DNA of 36,183 nt from a virus, in the IMG/VR virus record IMGVR_UViG_3300034062_001898, positions 1 through 36,183 of that record; one strand, 5' to 3'. Within the stretch, counting starts at the first letter, position 1, and each line of letters opens with the position of its first letter. Shown here in pieces: positions 1-7,631 of the stretch. The notes below the pieces were generated by a model. It had not been told where the DNA came from. It saw only the letters and a list, made by a program, of their open reading frames with translations, and made no database searches. The translations under genes and the position numbers were made by a program.

Positions 1-33
1 ATCGAAGCGGCTATTGCAGCCAACTCACGCTGA
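1..33 (+). CDS. Scaffolding protein, 3' end (continues from 36089 side)
   Basis: Codons ATC at 1-3 to the TGA at 31-33 encode the last ten residues of the scaffold gene that is complete at 34956-36089. It appears twice only because the contig ends overlap. It is not a separate gene. Confidence 0.95.
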   Translation: MEAAIAANSR

Positions 34-127
34 TGGTATAAACGCATCGGGGATGCTGCATTCGCAACAATGCACGTCCCCGGTGTGCCAACAGCACCGC
101 CAGCCACCGAAGCTCGAGGAGCGCGCA
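1..127. repeat. Terminal overlap, copy 1 (identical to 36057-36183)
   Basis: The first 127 bases are the same as the last 127, base for base. An overlap of exactly 127 is a standard de Bruijn k-mer length, so this is read as the closure overlap of a circular assembly and not as a biological terminal repeat. It holds the last ten codons and stop of the scaffold gene (1-33) and the start of the leader before the capsid gene. Confidence 0.95.
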
Positions 128-229
128 AGCGCCCACCTACGACATACCGGACTGAACAGGTTCGCGTAGGCCACACGAAAACGGGTGGGGCATGAGCCCC
201 AATCATTTTTTCTTGTGGGAGTTTCATAC
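34..229. other. Structured intergenic leader before the capsid gene
   Basis: This 196-base gap lies between the scaffold stop and the capsid start. It holds a two-part stem at 48-82: CGGGGA 48-53 pairs with TCCCCG 77-82, and TGCATT 57-62 pairs with AATGCA 69-74, around a small internal loop. A terminator-like hairpin at 186-211 follows. I find no good sigma70 promoter in it. A structured leader here could set capsid dosage relative to scaffold through readthrough or RNA processing; that is inference. Confidence 0.5.
186..211 (+). terminator. Terminator-like hairpin upstream of capsid gene
   Basis: TGGGGC (186-191), loop ATGA, GCCCCA (196-201), then six T residues at 206-211. The stem is short and four bases separate it from the T run, so termination may be partial. 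It sits 18 bases before the capsid start codon and right before its ribosome site. Confidence 0.5.
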
Positions 230-1207
230 ATGGCTTTTGCAAATACGTCCGTTACGGACATCATCGCGACTACGATTCAGTCGCGTACTCGTCAGATCGC
301 TGACAACGTCACCAAGAACAACGCTCTGCTTGCCAAGCTCAACCAGCGCGGCAACGTGAAGCCGTTCGGCGGTGGCTCGTCCATCTTCCAGGAACTGTCT
401 TTCGCTGAGAACGGCAACGCCGGGTTCTACTCGGGCTACGACCTGTTGCCGGTCGCTGCGCAGGATGTGATCTCGGCCGCCGAGTTCAGCATCAAGCAGC
501 TCGCTTGCCCGGTCGTGATCTCTGGCCTTGAGCAGCTGCAGAACAGCGGCCGCGAGGCGTTCATCGACCTCCTTGAGGCTCGCATCAACGTGGCTGAGTC
601 GACGATGGCGAACAAGCTCGCTCAGTCGGTCTACTCCGACGGCACGGGCTCGGGCGGTAAGGAAGTCGTCGGCCTCAACGCCGCCGTGCCTGCTGACCCG
701 ACCACTGGCACCTACGGTGGCATCGATCGTGCGACGTGGACGTTCTGGCGCTCCAAGCTGTACGACTTCTCGACCGCTGTCGTGACGCCGTCGGCTTCGA
801 CGATCCAGGGCGCGTTGAACAGCCTCTGGGCCTCGCTCGTGCGTGGTTCTGACCGGCCGGATCTTGTCGTTCTCGACAACACCTACTGGTCGTACTACAT
901 GGGTTCGCTCCAGGCTCAGCAGCGCTTCACCGATCCGGCCACCGGCTCGCTCGGCTTCCCGACCGTGAAATTCATGGATGCGGATGTCGTCCTTGATGGC
1001 GGCATTGGCGGGTACTGCCCGGCCAACACCGGCTTCATGCTCAACACGAAGTACCTGTTCCTCCGTCCGCATCGCGACCGGAACATGGTTTCTTTGAGCC
1101 CGAACCGTCGCTACGCCATTAACCAGGATGCCGAGGTTCAGATCCTGGCGTGGGCCGGCGCGATGACTTGCTCGGGCGCTCAGTTCCAGGGCCGTATCCA
1201 GAACTAA
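230..1207 (+). CDS. Major capsid protein
   Basis: 325 residues; main building block of the icosahedral head. The sequence reads as a phage major capsid protein of the kind found in small-genome podoviruses: an N-terminal stretch on placing the shell (TTIQSRT, LLAKLNQRG), a GGIDR-x-x-W-x-FWR motif near the middle, and a C-terminal part rich in beta strands (NTKYLFLRPHRDRN). An HK97-type fold is expected for this role but cannot be proven by eye. It directly follows the scaffold gene on the circle, the usual order. The start at 230 is preferred over a GTG at 185 because GTGGGAG lies just upstream of it and the extra 15 codons run through the 186-211 hairpin. Terminator-like structures lie on both sides of the gene, suggesting separate dosage control. 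Confidence 0.88.
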   Translation: MAFANTSVTDIIATTIQSRTRQIADNVTKNNALLAKLNQRGNVKPFGGGSSIFQELSFAENGNAGFYSGYDLLPVAAQDVISAAEFSIKQLACPVVISGLEQLQNSGREAFIDLLEARINVAESTMANKLAQSVYSDGTGSGGKEVVGLNAAVPADPTTGTYGGIDRATWTFWRSKLYDFSTAVVTPSASTIQGALNSLWASLVRGSDRPDLVVLDNTYWSYYMGSLQAQQRFTDPATGSLGFPTVKFMDADVVLDGGIGGYCPANTGFMLNTKYLFLRPHRDRNMVSLSPNRRYAINQDAEVQILAWAGAMTCSGAQFQGRIQN

Positions 1208-1219
1208 TGACCTCGTGGT

Positions 1220-1274
1220 GGGGTCACCCTTGCCTTACCGGGTGGGGTGACCCCTCGCTCGGTAAGGCTTTTTT
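1220..1274 (+). terminator. Two interlocked hairpins (pseudoknot or switch) with T run after capsid gene
   Basis: Stem A is ten perfect pairs, 1220-1229 with 1245-1254. Stem B is nine perfect pairs, 1232-1240 with 1260-1268, followed by six T residues (1269-1274). The left arm of B lies inside the loop of A, and the right arm of A lies inside the loop of B. The RNA can therefore form either an H-type pseudoknot or two mutually exclusive hairpins, of which B with its T run is the classic terminator. It sits between the capsid gene and the 62-residue gene. Confidence 0.75.
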
Positions 1275-1286
1275 GGGAGAGTGAAT

Positions 1287-1475
1287 ATGGCAGCGACTTA
1301 CAGCGCAGCAGTGAACGCCAACAATCCGGCCGTCGTTGACACCAATGCGTCGCAGGACACCGGGGCGGCTGTTGAAGGTATCGGTTTGCGCGGCGCGGAT
1401 AACGTGAGCCTAGGCGGCTCTCGTATCGGCGGGGCGCCCGGCACCGACTTCAAGTACGAGACAAACGTAGCTTAA
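1287..1475 (+). CDS. Small protein next to capsid gene, unknown function
   Basis: 62 residues, rich in Ala, Asn and Gly, with no membrane segment or known motif. A GGGAGA ribosome site lies six bases before the ATG at 1287, so this start is preferred to the GTG at 1281. The gene is bracketed by the interlocked hairpins at 1220-1274 and a strong terminator at 1481-1504, so it is a monocistronic unit set beside the capsid gene. Small proteins in this position are sometimes head decoration or cement proteins, but nothing in the sequence shows that. Function is unassigned. Confidence 0.7.
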   Translation: MAATYSAAVNANNPAVVDTNASQDTGAAVEGIGLRGADNVSLGGSRIGGAPGTDFKYETNVA

Positions 1476-1480
1476 TGCTG

Positions 1481-1504
1481 AGCGGGGCTTCGGCCCCGCT
1501 TTTC
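1481..1504 (+). terminator. Rho-independent terminator
   Basis: AGCGGGGC (1481-1488), tetraloop TTCG, GCCCCGCT (1493-1500), then TTTCTTT. Eight perfect pairs capped by a stable UUCG loop. It begins five bases after the stop of the 62-residue gene and separates the capsid region from the tail genes. Confidence 0.88.
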
Positions 1505-1529
1505 TTTGATCACAAAAAAGGAAAACCAC

Positions 1530-2138
1530 ATGTTAGTGAATGCCACCACGACGCCAACAGATTGGAATGCGATCGCTGATGCACCGGGCCTTGATGAGGA
1601 TCGGTTCTCAAGTGACGCAAAGCTTTTTGTGCAGTTTTTCCGCAAGCCTGTGCTTCAGCCAGGGCTGTCGCAGCAGGAAGGCCGCGCAATCTACAAGGAA
1701 ACCGACTACATCCGAATCATGGTGCCTGGCGACAAGCTGAGCATCGTCGAGCGTCCGGTCGATTCGATCGACGCGCGTCGGTTTGCCGACAAGTATGAGA
1801 AATGGAAGGCCGGCGCCGGTAACGCCGTCGAGGGCACTCCGCTCTCGTCGCTGCCAAAGATGACGCCGTCGAAGGTTGAAGAATACAAATTCTTTGGCCT
1901 GCACACCGTAGAGCAGCTGGCCGATGCTAACGACAACCTCGGGCAAAAGTTCTTTGGATTCCAGGAAGACAAGCGCGCCGCAAAGGCGTTTATTGAGCTC
2001 GCTAAGGGCAACGCTCCGATCGAGAAAATGAACGAAGAGCTAAAGGCGCGTGATAGCAAGATTGAAGAGCTACAGGCCCAGATCGAGGCCATCACCAAAA
2101 TGATGGGCGCGAAGAAGAAGGGCGGCACCGAAGAGTAA
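1530..2138 (+). CDS. Conserved phage protein with C-terminal coiled coil
   Basis: 202 residues. The N-terminal two thirds are globular and include a short YKETDYIRIMVPGDK segment that I recognise as recurring in phage proteins encoded beside capsid genes. The last 50 residues form a charged coiled coil (EKMNEELKARDSKIEELQAQIEAI) ending in a lysine-rich tail. The ATG at 1530 has AAAAAGG upstream and is preferred to the TTG at 1506, which overlaps the terminator tail. It stands first after a strong terminator and ten bases before the adaptor gene. A role in the virion or its assembly is likely from context; none can be named. Confidence 0.75.
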   Translation: MLVNATTTPTDWNAIADAPGLDEDRFSSDAKLFVQFFRKPVLQPGLSQQEGRAIYKETDYIRIMVPGDKLSIVERPVDSIDARRFADKYEKWKAGAGNAVEGTPLSSLPKMTPSKVEEYKFFGLHTVEQLADANDNLGQKFFGFQEDKRAAKAFIELAKGNAPIEKMNEELKARDSKIEELQAQIEAITKMMGAKKKGGTEE

Positions 2139-2147
2139 GGAGACCGG

Positions 2148-2903
2148 ATGGCTTTCCAGATCGTCAACGACAGCACCCTTTCGGCGATTGTCCAAAACGT
2201 CGCCGCGCTGGTGAGCTATCCGACCCCGTCCGATCCGGCGGGTTCTATCGATCCGTCGGTGCAGCAGATGGTACAGGCCGTTAATTTGGCCGGCATCGAT
2301 CTGCTGTCGATGAACGACTGGCAGGAGCTGCAGAAAGTTCACACGATGTCGATTGAGGCAGAGTCTGCCGGGCAATCGGAGCGTGCGTTTGATCTGCCGG
2401 AAGACTTCTACGAATTCGTTGATCAGACGCAGTGGAATAGCACCGAGCAGTGGCCCGCCATTGGGCCTATCTCGCCGCAGTTTTGGCAGCAGCTGCTGAT
2501 CCGTCAAACTCTCCCGACGCTGTCATTTTATTGGCAGGTGCGGGAGAACAAGCTCTATATCCTGTCGCCACCCACGTCCGCCCAAACCCTCTCGTTTTAC
2601 TACCAGTCGGTCGCATGGGTGCGCGACCAGGATAACGCGGATCTTTACAAGAACCGCGCCACCAAAAACGGTGACGTGATTCTGCTCGACTCGTACCTCG
2701 TCACGCTGCTCGCTCGCGCGAAGTGGCTTGAAATGAAGGGGCTCGACTCGAGCGCGGCGATGCGCGACTTCCACGTCAACTTTGAAAACCGGAAGGGAAA
2801 TGAGAAGGGCGCGAGTGTCGTTTCGATGGTGCGCGCCTATCGATACCCGTACATCCAGCCGCTGACTAACACGCCCGACACTGGGTACGGCGGCGTCGGC
2901 TGA
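2148..2903 (+). CDS. Head-tail adaptor protein (gp4 / SU10 adaptor type)
   Basis: 251 residues. It should form the ring under the portal that links head to tail nozzle. The LPEDFYEFVDQTQWN stretch (about residues 83-97), followed by WPAIGPIS and a strand-rich part ending in LSFYYQS, is the pattern of adaptor proteins of podoviruses such as SU10. AGGAGA precedes the ATG. The stop at 2901-2903 shares its last base with the next start, so it is translationally coupled to the nozzle protein. The order adaptor then nozzle fits this role. Confidence 0.75.
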   Translation: MAFQIVNDSTLSAIVQNVAALVSYPTPSDPAGSIDPSVQQMVQAVNLAGIDLLSMNDWQELQKVHTMSIEAESAGQSERAFDLPEDFYEFVDQTQWNSTEQWPAIGPISPQFWQQLLIRQTLPTLSFYWQVRENKLYILSPPTSAQTLSFYYQSVAWVRDQDNADLYKNRATKNGDVILLDSYLVTLLARAKWLEMKGLDSSAAMRDFHVNFENRKGNEKGASVVSMVRAYRYPYIQPLTNTPDTGYGGVG

Positions 2904-4489
2904 TGCCGCTAATACCTCTCAAGACGTGGAAAGCGCCTCGGCGCTCCGCGGCCGCGCAGGTGTCTAACCTGTTTGTGGTACCGGCGCCCGTTGGTGGTCT
3001 TAACTATCGCGACCCTATCAGCAACATGGCGCCCACCGACGCGTTGGTGATGCGCAACTTCATTCCGAAGCAGACGGGCTCCGAACTGCGCAAAGGCTGG
3101 CAATACCACACCGCTGCGCTCGAAGATCCGATCGTATCGATCTTCTCCTACAACGCGCCAGATCCGGCAAACAACAAAGTATTTGCGGCGTCTGCCGGCG
3201 ACATCTGGGACGTAACCACAGACCCGCCTGCCGTTTCGCAGCTCGCGACGGGCAGCGACGATGACGTGTGGAACACGACGCAGTTTGCGACGACCTCGGG
3301 CATGTATTTGCTCGCCGTGTCGCCTGGCGCCGGGTACTGGACGTATGACGGCGCGACGTGGACGCAGCAGACCGTTACCGGGCTTCCTGCAGATCCGACG
3401 AGCGTCGCCGTGTGGAAGAACCGTGTGTGGTTCACCGTGAAGGACAGCGCTAGTGTTTACTACCTCGACACCGTGGACGCGATCACCGGCACCGCAACCG
3501 AGTTCCCGATGGGCTCGATCTTGCGCAACGGCGGCTATGTCCGCGGCCTCGTTAACTGGACGCTCGACGCCGGCGTCGGTATTGACGACTACCTGGTCGT
3601 CGTGGGCAGCCAGGGCGATATTGGCGTGTGGCAAGGCACCGACCCGTCGGACCCGACCAAGTTTGGTCTGAAGGGCGTCTGGTACGTCGGCCCGGTTCCC
3701 AAGTACGGCCGATTCTTCACTAACTTTGGCGGCGATGTGATGCTGCTCTCTGAGCTCGGCCTTGTGCCGATGTCGCGCCTGGTCAACGGGCAGTTCTCCG
3801 AGATCCAGCCGGGGCCGTCGCAGAAGATTCAGTCTTTGCTTTCGCCGGTTATTGGCGAGTACCGCGACGACGTGCAGTGGGATTTGTTTCTGGTGCCCGA
3901 CAGCGACGTGCTCGTAATTAAGCCGCCAGAGATCAGTGGGCGGTTTGTTCAGTACGCGATGAACGTAAACACCGGCGCATGGTGCACGTTTACCGACATC
4001 CCGATGGTGGCTGCGGCGCTTCTTAACGGCGAGGTGTATTTCGCGACTGACGACAACCGCGTCGCGAAAGCATTCGTTGGCGAGCTTGATCAAGTCGCCG
4101 TTGACGGCACTGGCGGAGAAGCGGTCGAGGGCGAGATTCAAACCGCCTTCAACGCCTTCGGCACGCCTGGACAACTCAAGCGATTCACGATGGTACGCCC
4201 CGTATTCCTAGCGCGTCAGCCTCCATCGCTAAAGCTGCGCCTCAATACACAGTATTCATTTCAAAGCGTTGCAGGCTCGCCGTCGTTTGTCGGCGAAGAG
4301 CGCGCGGAGTGGGACGACGCAGAGTGGAACCTGGCGCGCTGGGGTAGCGCTTCCAACACATACGAAATTTGGGTCGGCGTCACCGGCCTCGGTTACTACG
4401 GCGCGTTGCGCATGCGCATCCGCGGCCTTGGCGGCACAACCTTGTTTGCGAGCTTCCACGCGATGAGCGAGCTCGGTGGAGTGATGTAA
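2903..4489 (+). CDS. Tail nozzle / hub protein (P22 gp10-like)
   Basis: 528 residues. The protein is made of repeated short beta units (for example YLLAVSPGAGYWTYDGATW, VAVWKNRVWFTVKDSASVYYL, DDYLVVVGSQGDIGVW), as in beta-propeller nozzle proteins of podoviruses such as P22 gp10. The N-terminal GGLNYRDPISNM followed by the ALVMRNFIP motif is characteristic of this group. It would close the DNA exit channel beneath the adaptor. Start and stop both overlap neighbours by one base (TGATG at 2901 and TAATG at 4487), so the three genes are coupled. Confidence 0.8.
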   Translation: MPLIPLKTWKAPRRSAAAQVSNLFVVPAPVGGLNYRDPISNMAPTDALVMRNFIPKQTGSELRKGWQYHTAALEDPIVSIFSYNAPDPANNKVFAASAGDIWDVTTDPPAVSQLATGSDDDVWNTTQFATTSGMYLLAVSPGAGYWTYDGATWTQQTVTGLPADPTSVAVWKNRVWFTVKDSASVYYLDTVDAITGTATEFPMGSILRNGGYVRGLVNWTLDAGVGIDDYLVVVGSQGDIGVWQGTDPSDPTKFGLKGVWYVGPVPKYGRFFTNFGGDVMLLSELGLVPMSRLVNGQFSEIQPGPSQKIQSLLSPVIGEYRDDVQWDLFLVPDSDVLVIKPPEISGRFVQYAMNVNTGAWCTFTDIPMVAAALLNGEVYFATDDNRVAKAFVGELDQVAVDGTGGEAVEGEIQTAFNAFGTPGQLKRFTMVRPVFLARQPPSLKLRLNTQYSFQSVAGSPSFVGEERAEWDDAEWNLARWGSASNTYEIWVGVTGLGYYGALRMRIRGLGGTTLFASFHAMSELGGVM

Positions 4490-5520
4490 TGGCGGAAGGA
4501 TACAAAAGCGGCCTTATTGCCGCACTACGCGGCGGCGGCAACTACAACAGCGTTCAAGCTGGGGCAGGTCCGCAGGCACTAAACCTTTCTTGGAACAATT
4601 CTGGCGGCGCGCCTTTGGCCGTCCGGCAACGGTTTGGGGGTGGCGCATTAAATCCGCAGCGACTGACCACTCAAGCAGTTGCTCCAAAGGATCGCCAGAC
4701 GTTTCTGGCTCAGCAGTTTGCGCGTCAAGCGGATCGATGGACGCCGCAGTCGGGGTACGTCAATCCCGTTGCCGCTTTAATTGATGCAAATAAAGATCGC
4801 GTTGAATACGTTGAAACCGCTAACGATGTGTTGAACCGCGAGCAATTGATGCCGTCTGCACCGTCAGCCGTTGCATCAATTTTGCCGGACGCCGACGTGG
4901 ACATGAAAGGTCCAGCCTACGGCTCTGGCGGAATGGTGATGGCGAAAGGCACACCTGGAGACATGGAGCCAGTGGTTGCAGATCGGTCCGTGCCGGAACC
5001 CGTTATGGAAGAGCCCGACGTGCAGGCGTTTATTGAAAACGAGATTGCATCGTCAATGCCGACGGTGGTTGCGCCTCCGGCAGAAATTACAGAGGAAGCC
5101 GATCCTGAAGTAGCAATTACTTACCAAGAAGTGCCCGACGTAGAGCCGTCGGTGCGCGAGACGCTTGCGCAGTTGATCGATGCGCCTCCGGCAGATTTAA
5201 CGCAAGAGCAAGACCCCGAGGTAGCAATTTCGGTGGAGCAGGTTCCAGATGTAGAGCCGTCGACGTTGCGCGAGACGCTTAGCGCACTTGTCCCGGCCGC
5301 AACTCCTGCAGAAATGGAGGCGGAGCCAGAGACAACGGTGACGATTGAAGAAATCCCGCAAGAAGAAGTCTACGTCGACTCTCGCCGCTCTAGCGGCGGA
5401 TACGGGATCGATACTGGCTTGTCTCGAGAAATGATGATGCTCGCTGCGTTAGCCGACATGGTTGGTGCCGTCGACCCGCAAGGAACGATCACGATTGAAG
5501 AGCTGCAGGAATTGGTCTAG
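4489..5520 (+). CDS. Acidic protein with three tandem repeats, unknown function
   Basis: 343 residues. Residues 1-190 are low in structure and rich in Gly, Ala and Pro. From about residue 195 there are three imperfect repeats of 37-39 residues, beginning at residues 195, 232 and 271. Each runs P-A-E/D-x-T, then a strongly acidic PE-x-x-ISVEQ-like strand, then a short helix (ETLAQLI). The C-terminal end carries a further ITIEELQELV. GGTGGAG precedes the ATG, which overlaps the nozzle stop. It lies between the nozzle and the ejection proteins, so a virion or assembly role is plausible. No family recognised. Confidence 0.7.
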   Translation: MAEGYKSGLIAALRGGGNYNSVQAGAGPQALNLSWNNSGGAPLAVRQRFGGGALNPQRLTTQAVAPKDRQTFLAQQFARQADRWTPQSGYVNPVAALIDANKDRVEYVETANDVLNREQLMPSAPSAVASILPDADVDMKGPAYGSGGMVMAKGTPGDMEPVVADRSVPEPVMEEPDVQAFIENEIASSMPTVVAPPAEITEEADPEVAITYQEVPDVEPSVRETLAQLIDAPPADLTQEQDPEVAISVEQVPDVEPSTLRETLSALVPAATPAEMEAEPETTVTIEEIPQEEVYVDSRRSSGGYGIDTGLSREMMMLAALADMVGAVDPQGTITIEELQELV

Positions 5521-5522
5521 CG

Positions 5523-5933
5523 ATGAAGCTGGTGACAGACAAGCCGGGCGAAGTGCCGATCATCTGGGAGTGGATGACAAAGCAAACGCAAATTCCGTGG
5601 AGCACGGACCTTCGGACGATTGCGGCTATCCGCGACAGCGGCGAGATTGCAGCCGCTGTGGCGTTTGGCTCGTGGACCCCAGAAAGTTGTTTTATTCACG
5701 TTGCGTTCGACACGCCGCATTCGTTGGGCAAGAGCTTGTTGAAGGCTGCGTTTGAGTATCCGTTTGAGTCAATTGGCGTGAAGGCAATTTACGGTTTGAC
5801 GCCAAAGGATTTTGACAAGGCAATTCGGTTCAACAAAAAGATTGGCTTTAAGCAGATTGCAGAGACGGTTGATTGCGTGTTGCTTGAGATGCGCCGCGAA
5901 GACTGCCGATATCTGAAGGAGACGTTGCAATGA
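5523..5933 (+). CDS. GNAT-fold acetyltransferase-like protein
   Basis: 136 residues, the size of a bare GNAT domain. A central strand set (IAAAVAFGSW, CFIHVAF), a helix (GKSLLKAAFEYPF), and a C-terminal KAIYGLTPKDFDKAIRFNKKIGFKQI segment match the end of GNAT domains, where a residue run N/F-x-K-x-G-F packs on acetyl-CoA. The usual R/Q-x-x-G-x-G/A loop is not clear (the closest is SLGKSL), so catalysis is uncertain. It overlaps the next gene by four bases (ATGA). Similar small genes occur among tail genes of podoviruses; substrate unknown. Confidence 0.65.
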   Translation: MKLVTDKPGEVPIIWEWMTKQTQIPWSTDLRTIAAIRDSGEIAAAVAFGSWTPESCFIHVAFDTPHSLGKSLLKAAFEYPFESIGVKAIYGLTPKDFDKAIRFNKKIGFKQIAETVDCVLLEMRREDCRYLKETLQ

Positions 5934-7216
5934 GTAAGGGTAAAGCACCGCCGCCGCCGGATTACGTTGGCGCTGCGCAGCTGCAGGGTGAGCTCTCAAA
6001 AGAGGCGCTTAACATGCAGAACTACGCCAATCGGCCTGTGCAAAACACGCCGTTTGGCTCGACGACATGGGGCACCGAAAACGTAATTGACCCGGCAACG
6101 GGGCAAAACGTCACGCAGTGGACGCAAAACACGACGCTCGCGCCGGGGCTACAGTCAGCGCTTGAGTCGCAGATTGGCCTGCAGCAGGGCCGCAGCGACC
6201 TAGCTTCGGGTTTCATGGACCGCGTCGCTTCGGAGTACGGTCAGCCGTTCGATTGGAACAACTTGCCGGCGATGACCTCTGCCGGCACGCCTGCTCAGTT
6301 GCAGACTGGGCTCGCCGACTATGTGCCGGGCTTGCAGACCAATGTCGCGCCGCAGGGCGCTGTTGGCGGCTTTAACTTTGGCGGCCCGCAGATGGGCGTC
6401 AATTTTGGTAATGCGCCCGCATTGCCACAGATCGATAGCGGATACCGCGACCAGGTTGCGCAGTCGCTCATTGAGCGTATGCAGCCGCAGCAGGACTACT
6501 CGCGCAAGCAGCTCGAGACTCAGCTCTCCAATCAGGGCTTTAAGCTCGGCTCGGAAGGCTACAAGCGCGCGCTTGATGACCTTGCACAGCGCCAGGCAGC
6601 AGAGCGCTACAACGCGTTCGATGTTGCAGGCAACGAGGCGCAGCGCCTGTACGGAATGCAAATGGGCTCTCGACAGCAGGCCATCAACGAGGCGATGGGC
6701 GCCGGTAACTTTGCCAATCAGGCTCAGTCGCAGCTTTACGGGCAGCTCATGGGGCAAGCCAACCTCGCCAACCAGGCGAGCCAGCAGGCGTTTGGGCAGA
6801 ACCTGTCCGCGGCGCAGTTTGGCAACCAGGCGCTGGGGCAAGCCTCGGCACTTGATATTGGCCGCATGCAGGCGCAGAACCAGGCTGCACAGCAGCAGTT
6901 TGCGCTAAACCAGCAGTACGCCAACCAGATGAACCAGCTGCGTCAGCAGGCGATCGCCGAGCAGATGCAGCGCCGCGGCATGTCGCTCAACGAAATGAAC
7001 GCACTGCTTACCGGCCAGCAGGTCGGAATGCCGCAGATGCCGTCGTTCAACGCCTCTGGCCGCGCCGAGACGCCAAACATCCTCGGCGCAACGCAGATGG
7101 GTTACGACGCCGCGCTCGGGCAGTACAACGCAAATCAGGCAGGCGCCAACAACTTGATGGGCGGATTGTTCTCACTCGGCGCCGGTGCTTTAAGCGGCGG
7201 CTTGTTCGGCTTTTGA
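5930..7216 (+). CDS. Internal virion / DNA ejection protein candidate, Gln-Ala-Asn rich
   Basis: 428 residues. It starts with a proline run (APPPPDYVGAAQ), has a TPFGSTTWG segment near residue 45, and from about residue 185 is a long low-complexity helical region very rich in Gln, Ala and Asn. The end (GGLFSLGAGALSGGLFGF) is glycine-rich and hydrophobic, able to touch a membrane. This make-up is typical of the first ejection protein in podovirus genomes. It leads a set of four genes (5930-10681) with the same bias, which follow the nozzle and precede the fibre. Function is inferred from context. Confidence 0.65.
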   Translation: MSKGKAPPPPDYVGAAQLQGELSKEALNMQNYANRPVQNTPFGSTTWGTENVIDPATGQNVTQWTQNTTLAPGLQSALESQIGLQQGRSDLASGFMDRVASEYGQPFDWNNLPAMTSAGTPAQLQTGLADYVPGLQTNVAPQGAVGGFNFGGPQMGVNFGNAPALPQIDSGYRDQVAQSLIERMQPQQDYSRKQLETQLSNQGFKLGSEGYKRALDDLAQRQAAERYNAFDVAGNEAQRLYGMQMGSRQQAINEAMGAGNFANQAQSQLYGQLMGQANLANQASQQAFGQNLSAAQFGNQALGQASALDIGRMQAQNQAAQQQFALNQQYANQMNQLRQQAIAEQMQRRGMSLNEMNALLTGQQVGMPQMPSFNASGRAETPNILGATQMGYDAALGQYNANQAGANNLMGGLFSLGAGALSGGLFGF

Positions 7217-7224
7217 GGTGACGT

Positions 7225-7620
7225 ATGAATGACGATCTTTATCTCGAGTACCTGCTGCAGATGGGCGCTATGTCGCCCGACGAGGAAAAGCTCGCTCGCC
7301 GCCAGGCGCGTGTAGACGCGCTGCGAGAGAAGTCGATGCAGACGCCGACCGGCGAAATGGTTGGCAAGCATTACGTCGCGCCCTCGTGGACGCAGTACGC
7401 GGCTCAGCTTGGCAACGCGTTCATGGCAAACAAGGCTCAGGGCAAAGTCGACCAGCAGTACGGCGAGTTCAACAAGACGCAGGGCGATGCGATCCGCAAA
7501 CTGCAGGAGCGCATGGCACAGCGCCGCGCAGGCAACGCGGTGACGCCTAGCGCGCCGATCCCCGAGGACGACGAGGAAATGCGTAGTCGATACGGCGGCT
7601 GGTACTCGAGCGGTTACTGA
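7225..7620 (+). CDS. Small protein of the ejection-protein cluster
   Basis: 131 residues, mostly helical and charged. A central GEMVGKHYVAPSWTQ segment (about residues 45-59) is a motif I know from internal proteins of podoviruses. It ends in an acidic stretch (EDDEEMR) and a Tyr/Gly-rich tail. GAGGTGAC lies five bases before the ATG. It sits between two larger ejection-type genes and probably travels in the head with them. Confidence 0.65.
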   Translation: MNDDLYLEYLLQMGAMSPDEEKLARRQARVDALREKSMQTPTGEMVGKHYVAPSWTQYAAQLGNAFMANKAQGKVDQQYGEFNKTQGDAIRKLQERMAQRRAGNAVTPSAPIPEDDEEMRSRYGGWYSSGY

Positions 7621-7631
7621 CGGAGAGCAGC

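Noticed and set aside
2909-4174. 421-codon open frame on the - strand
   Set aside because: It is antisense to the tail nozzle gene and rich in Arg, His and Val with no structure; a shadow frame.
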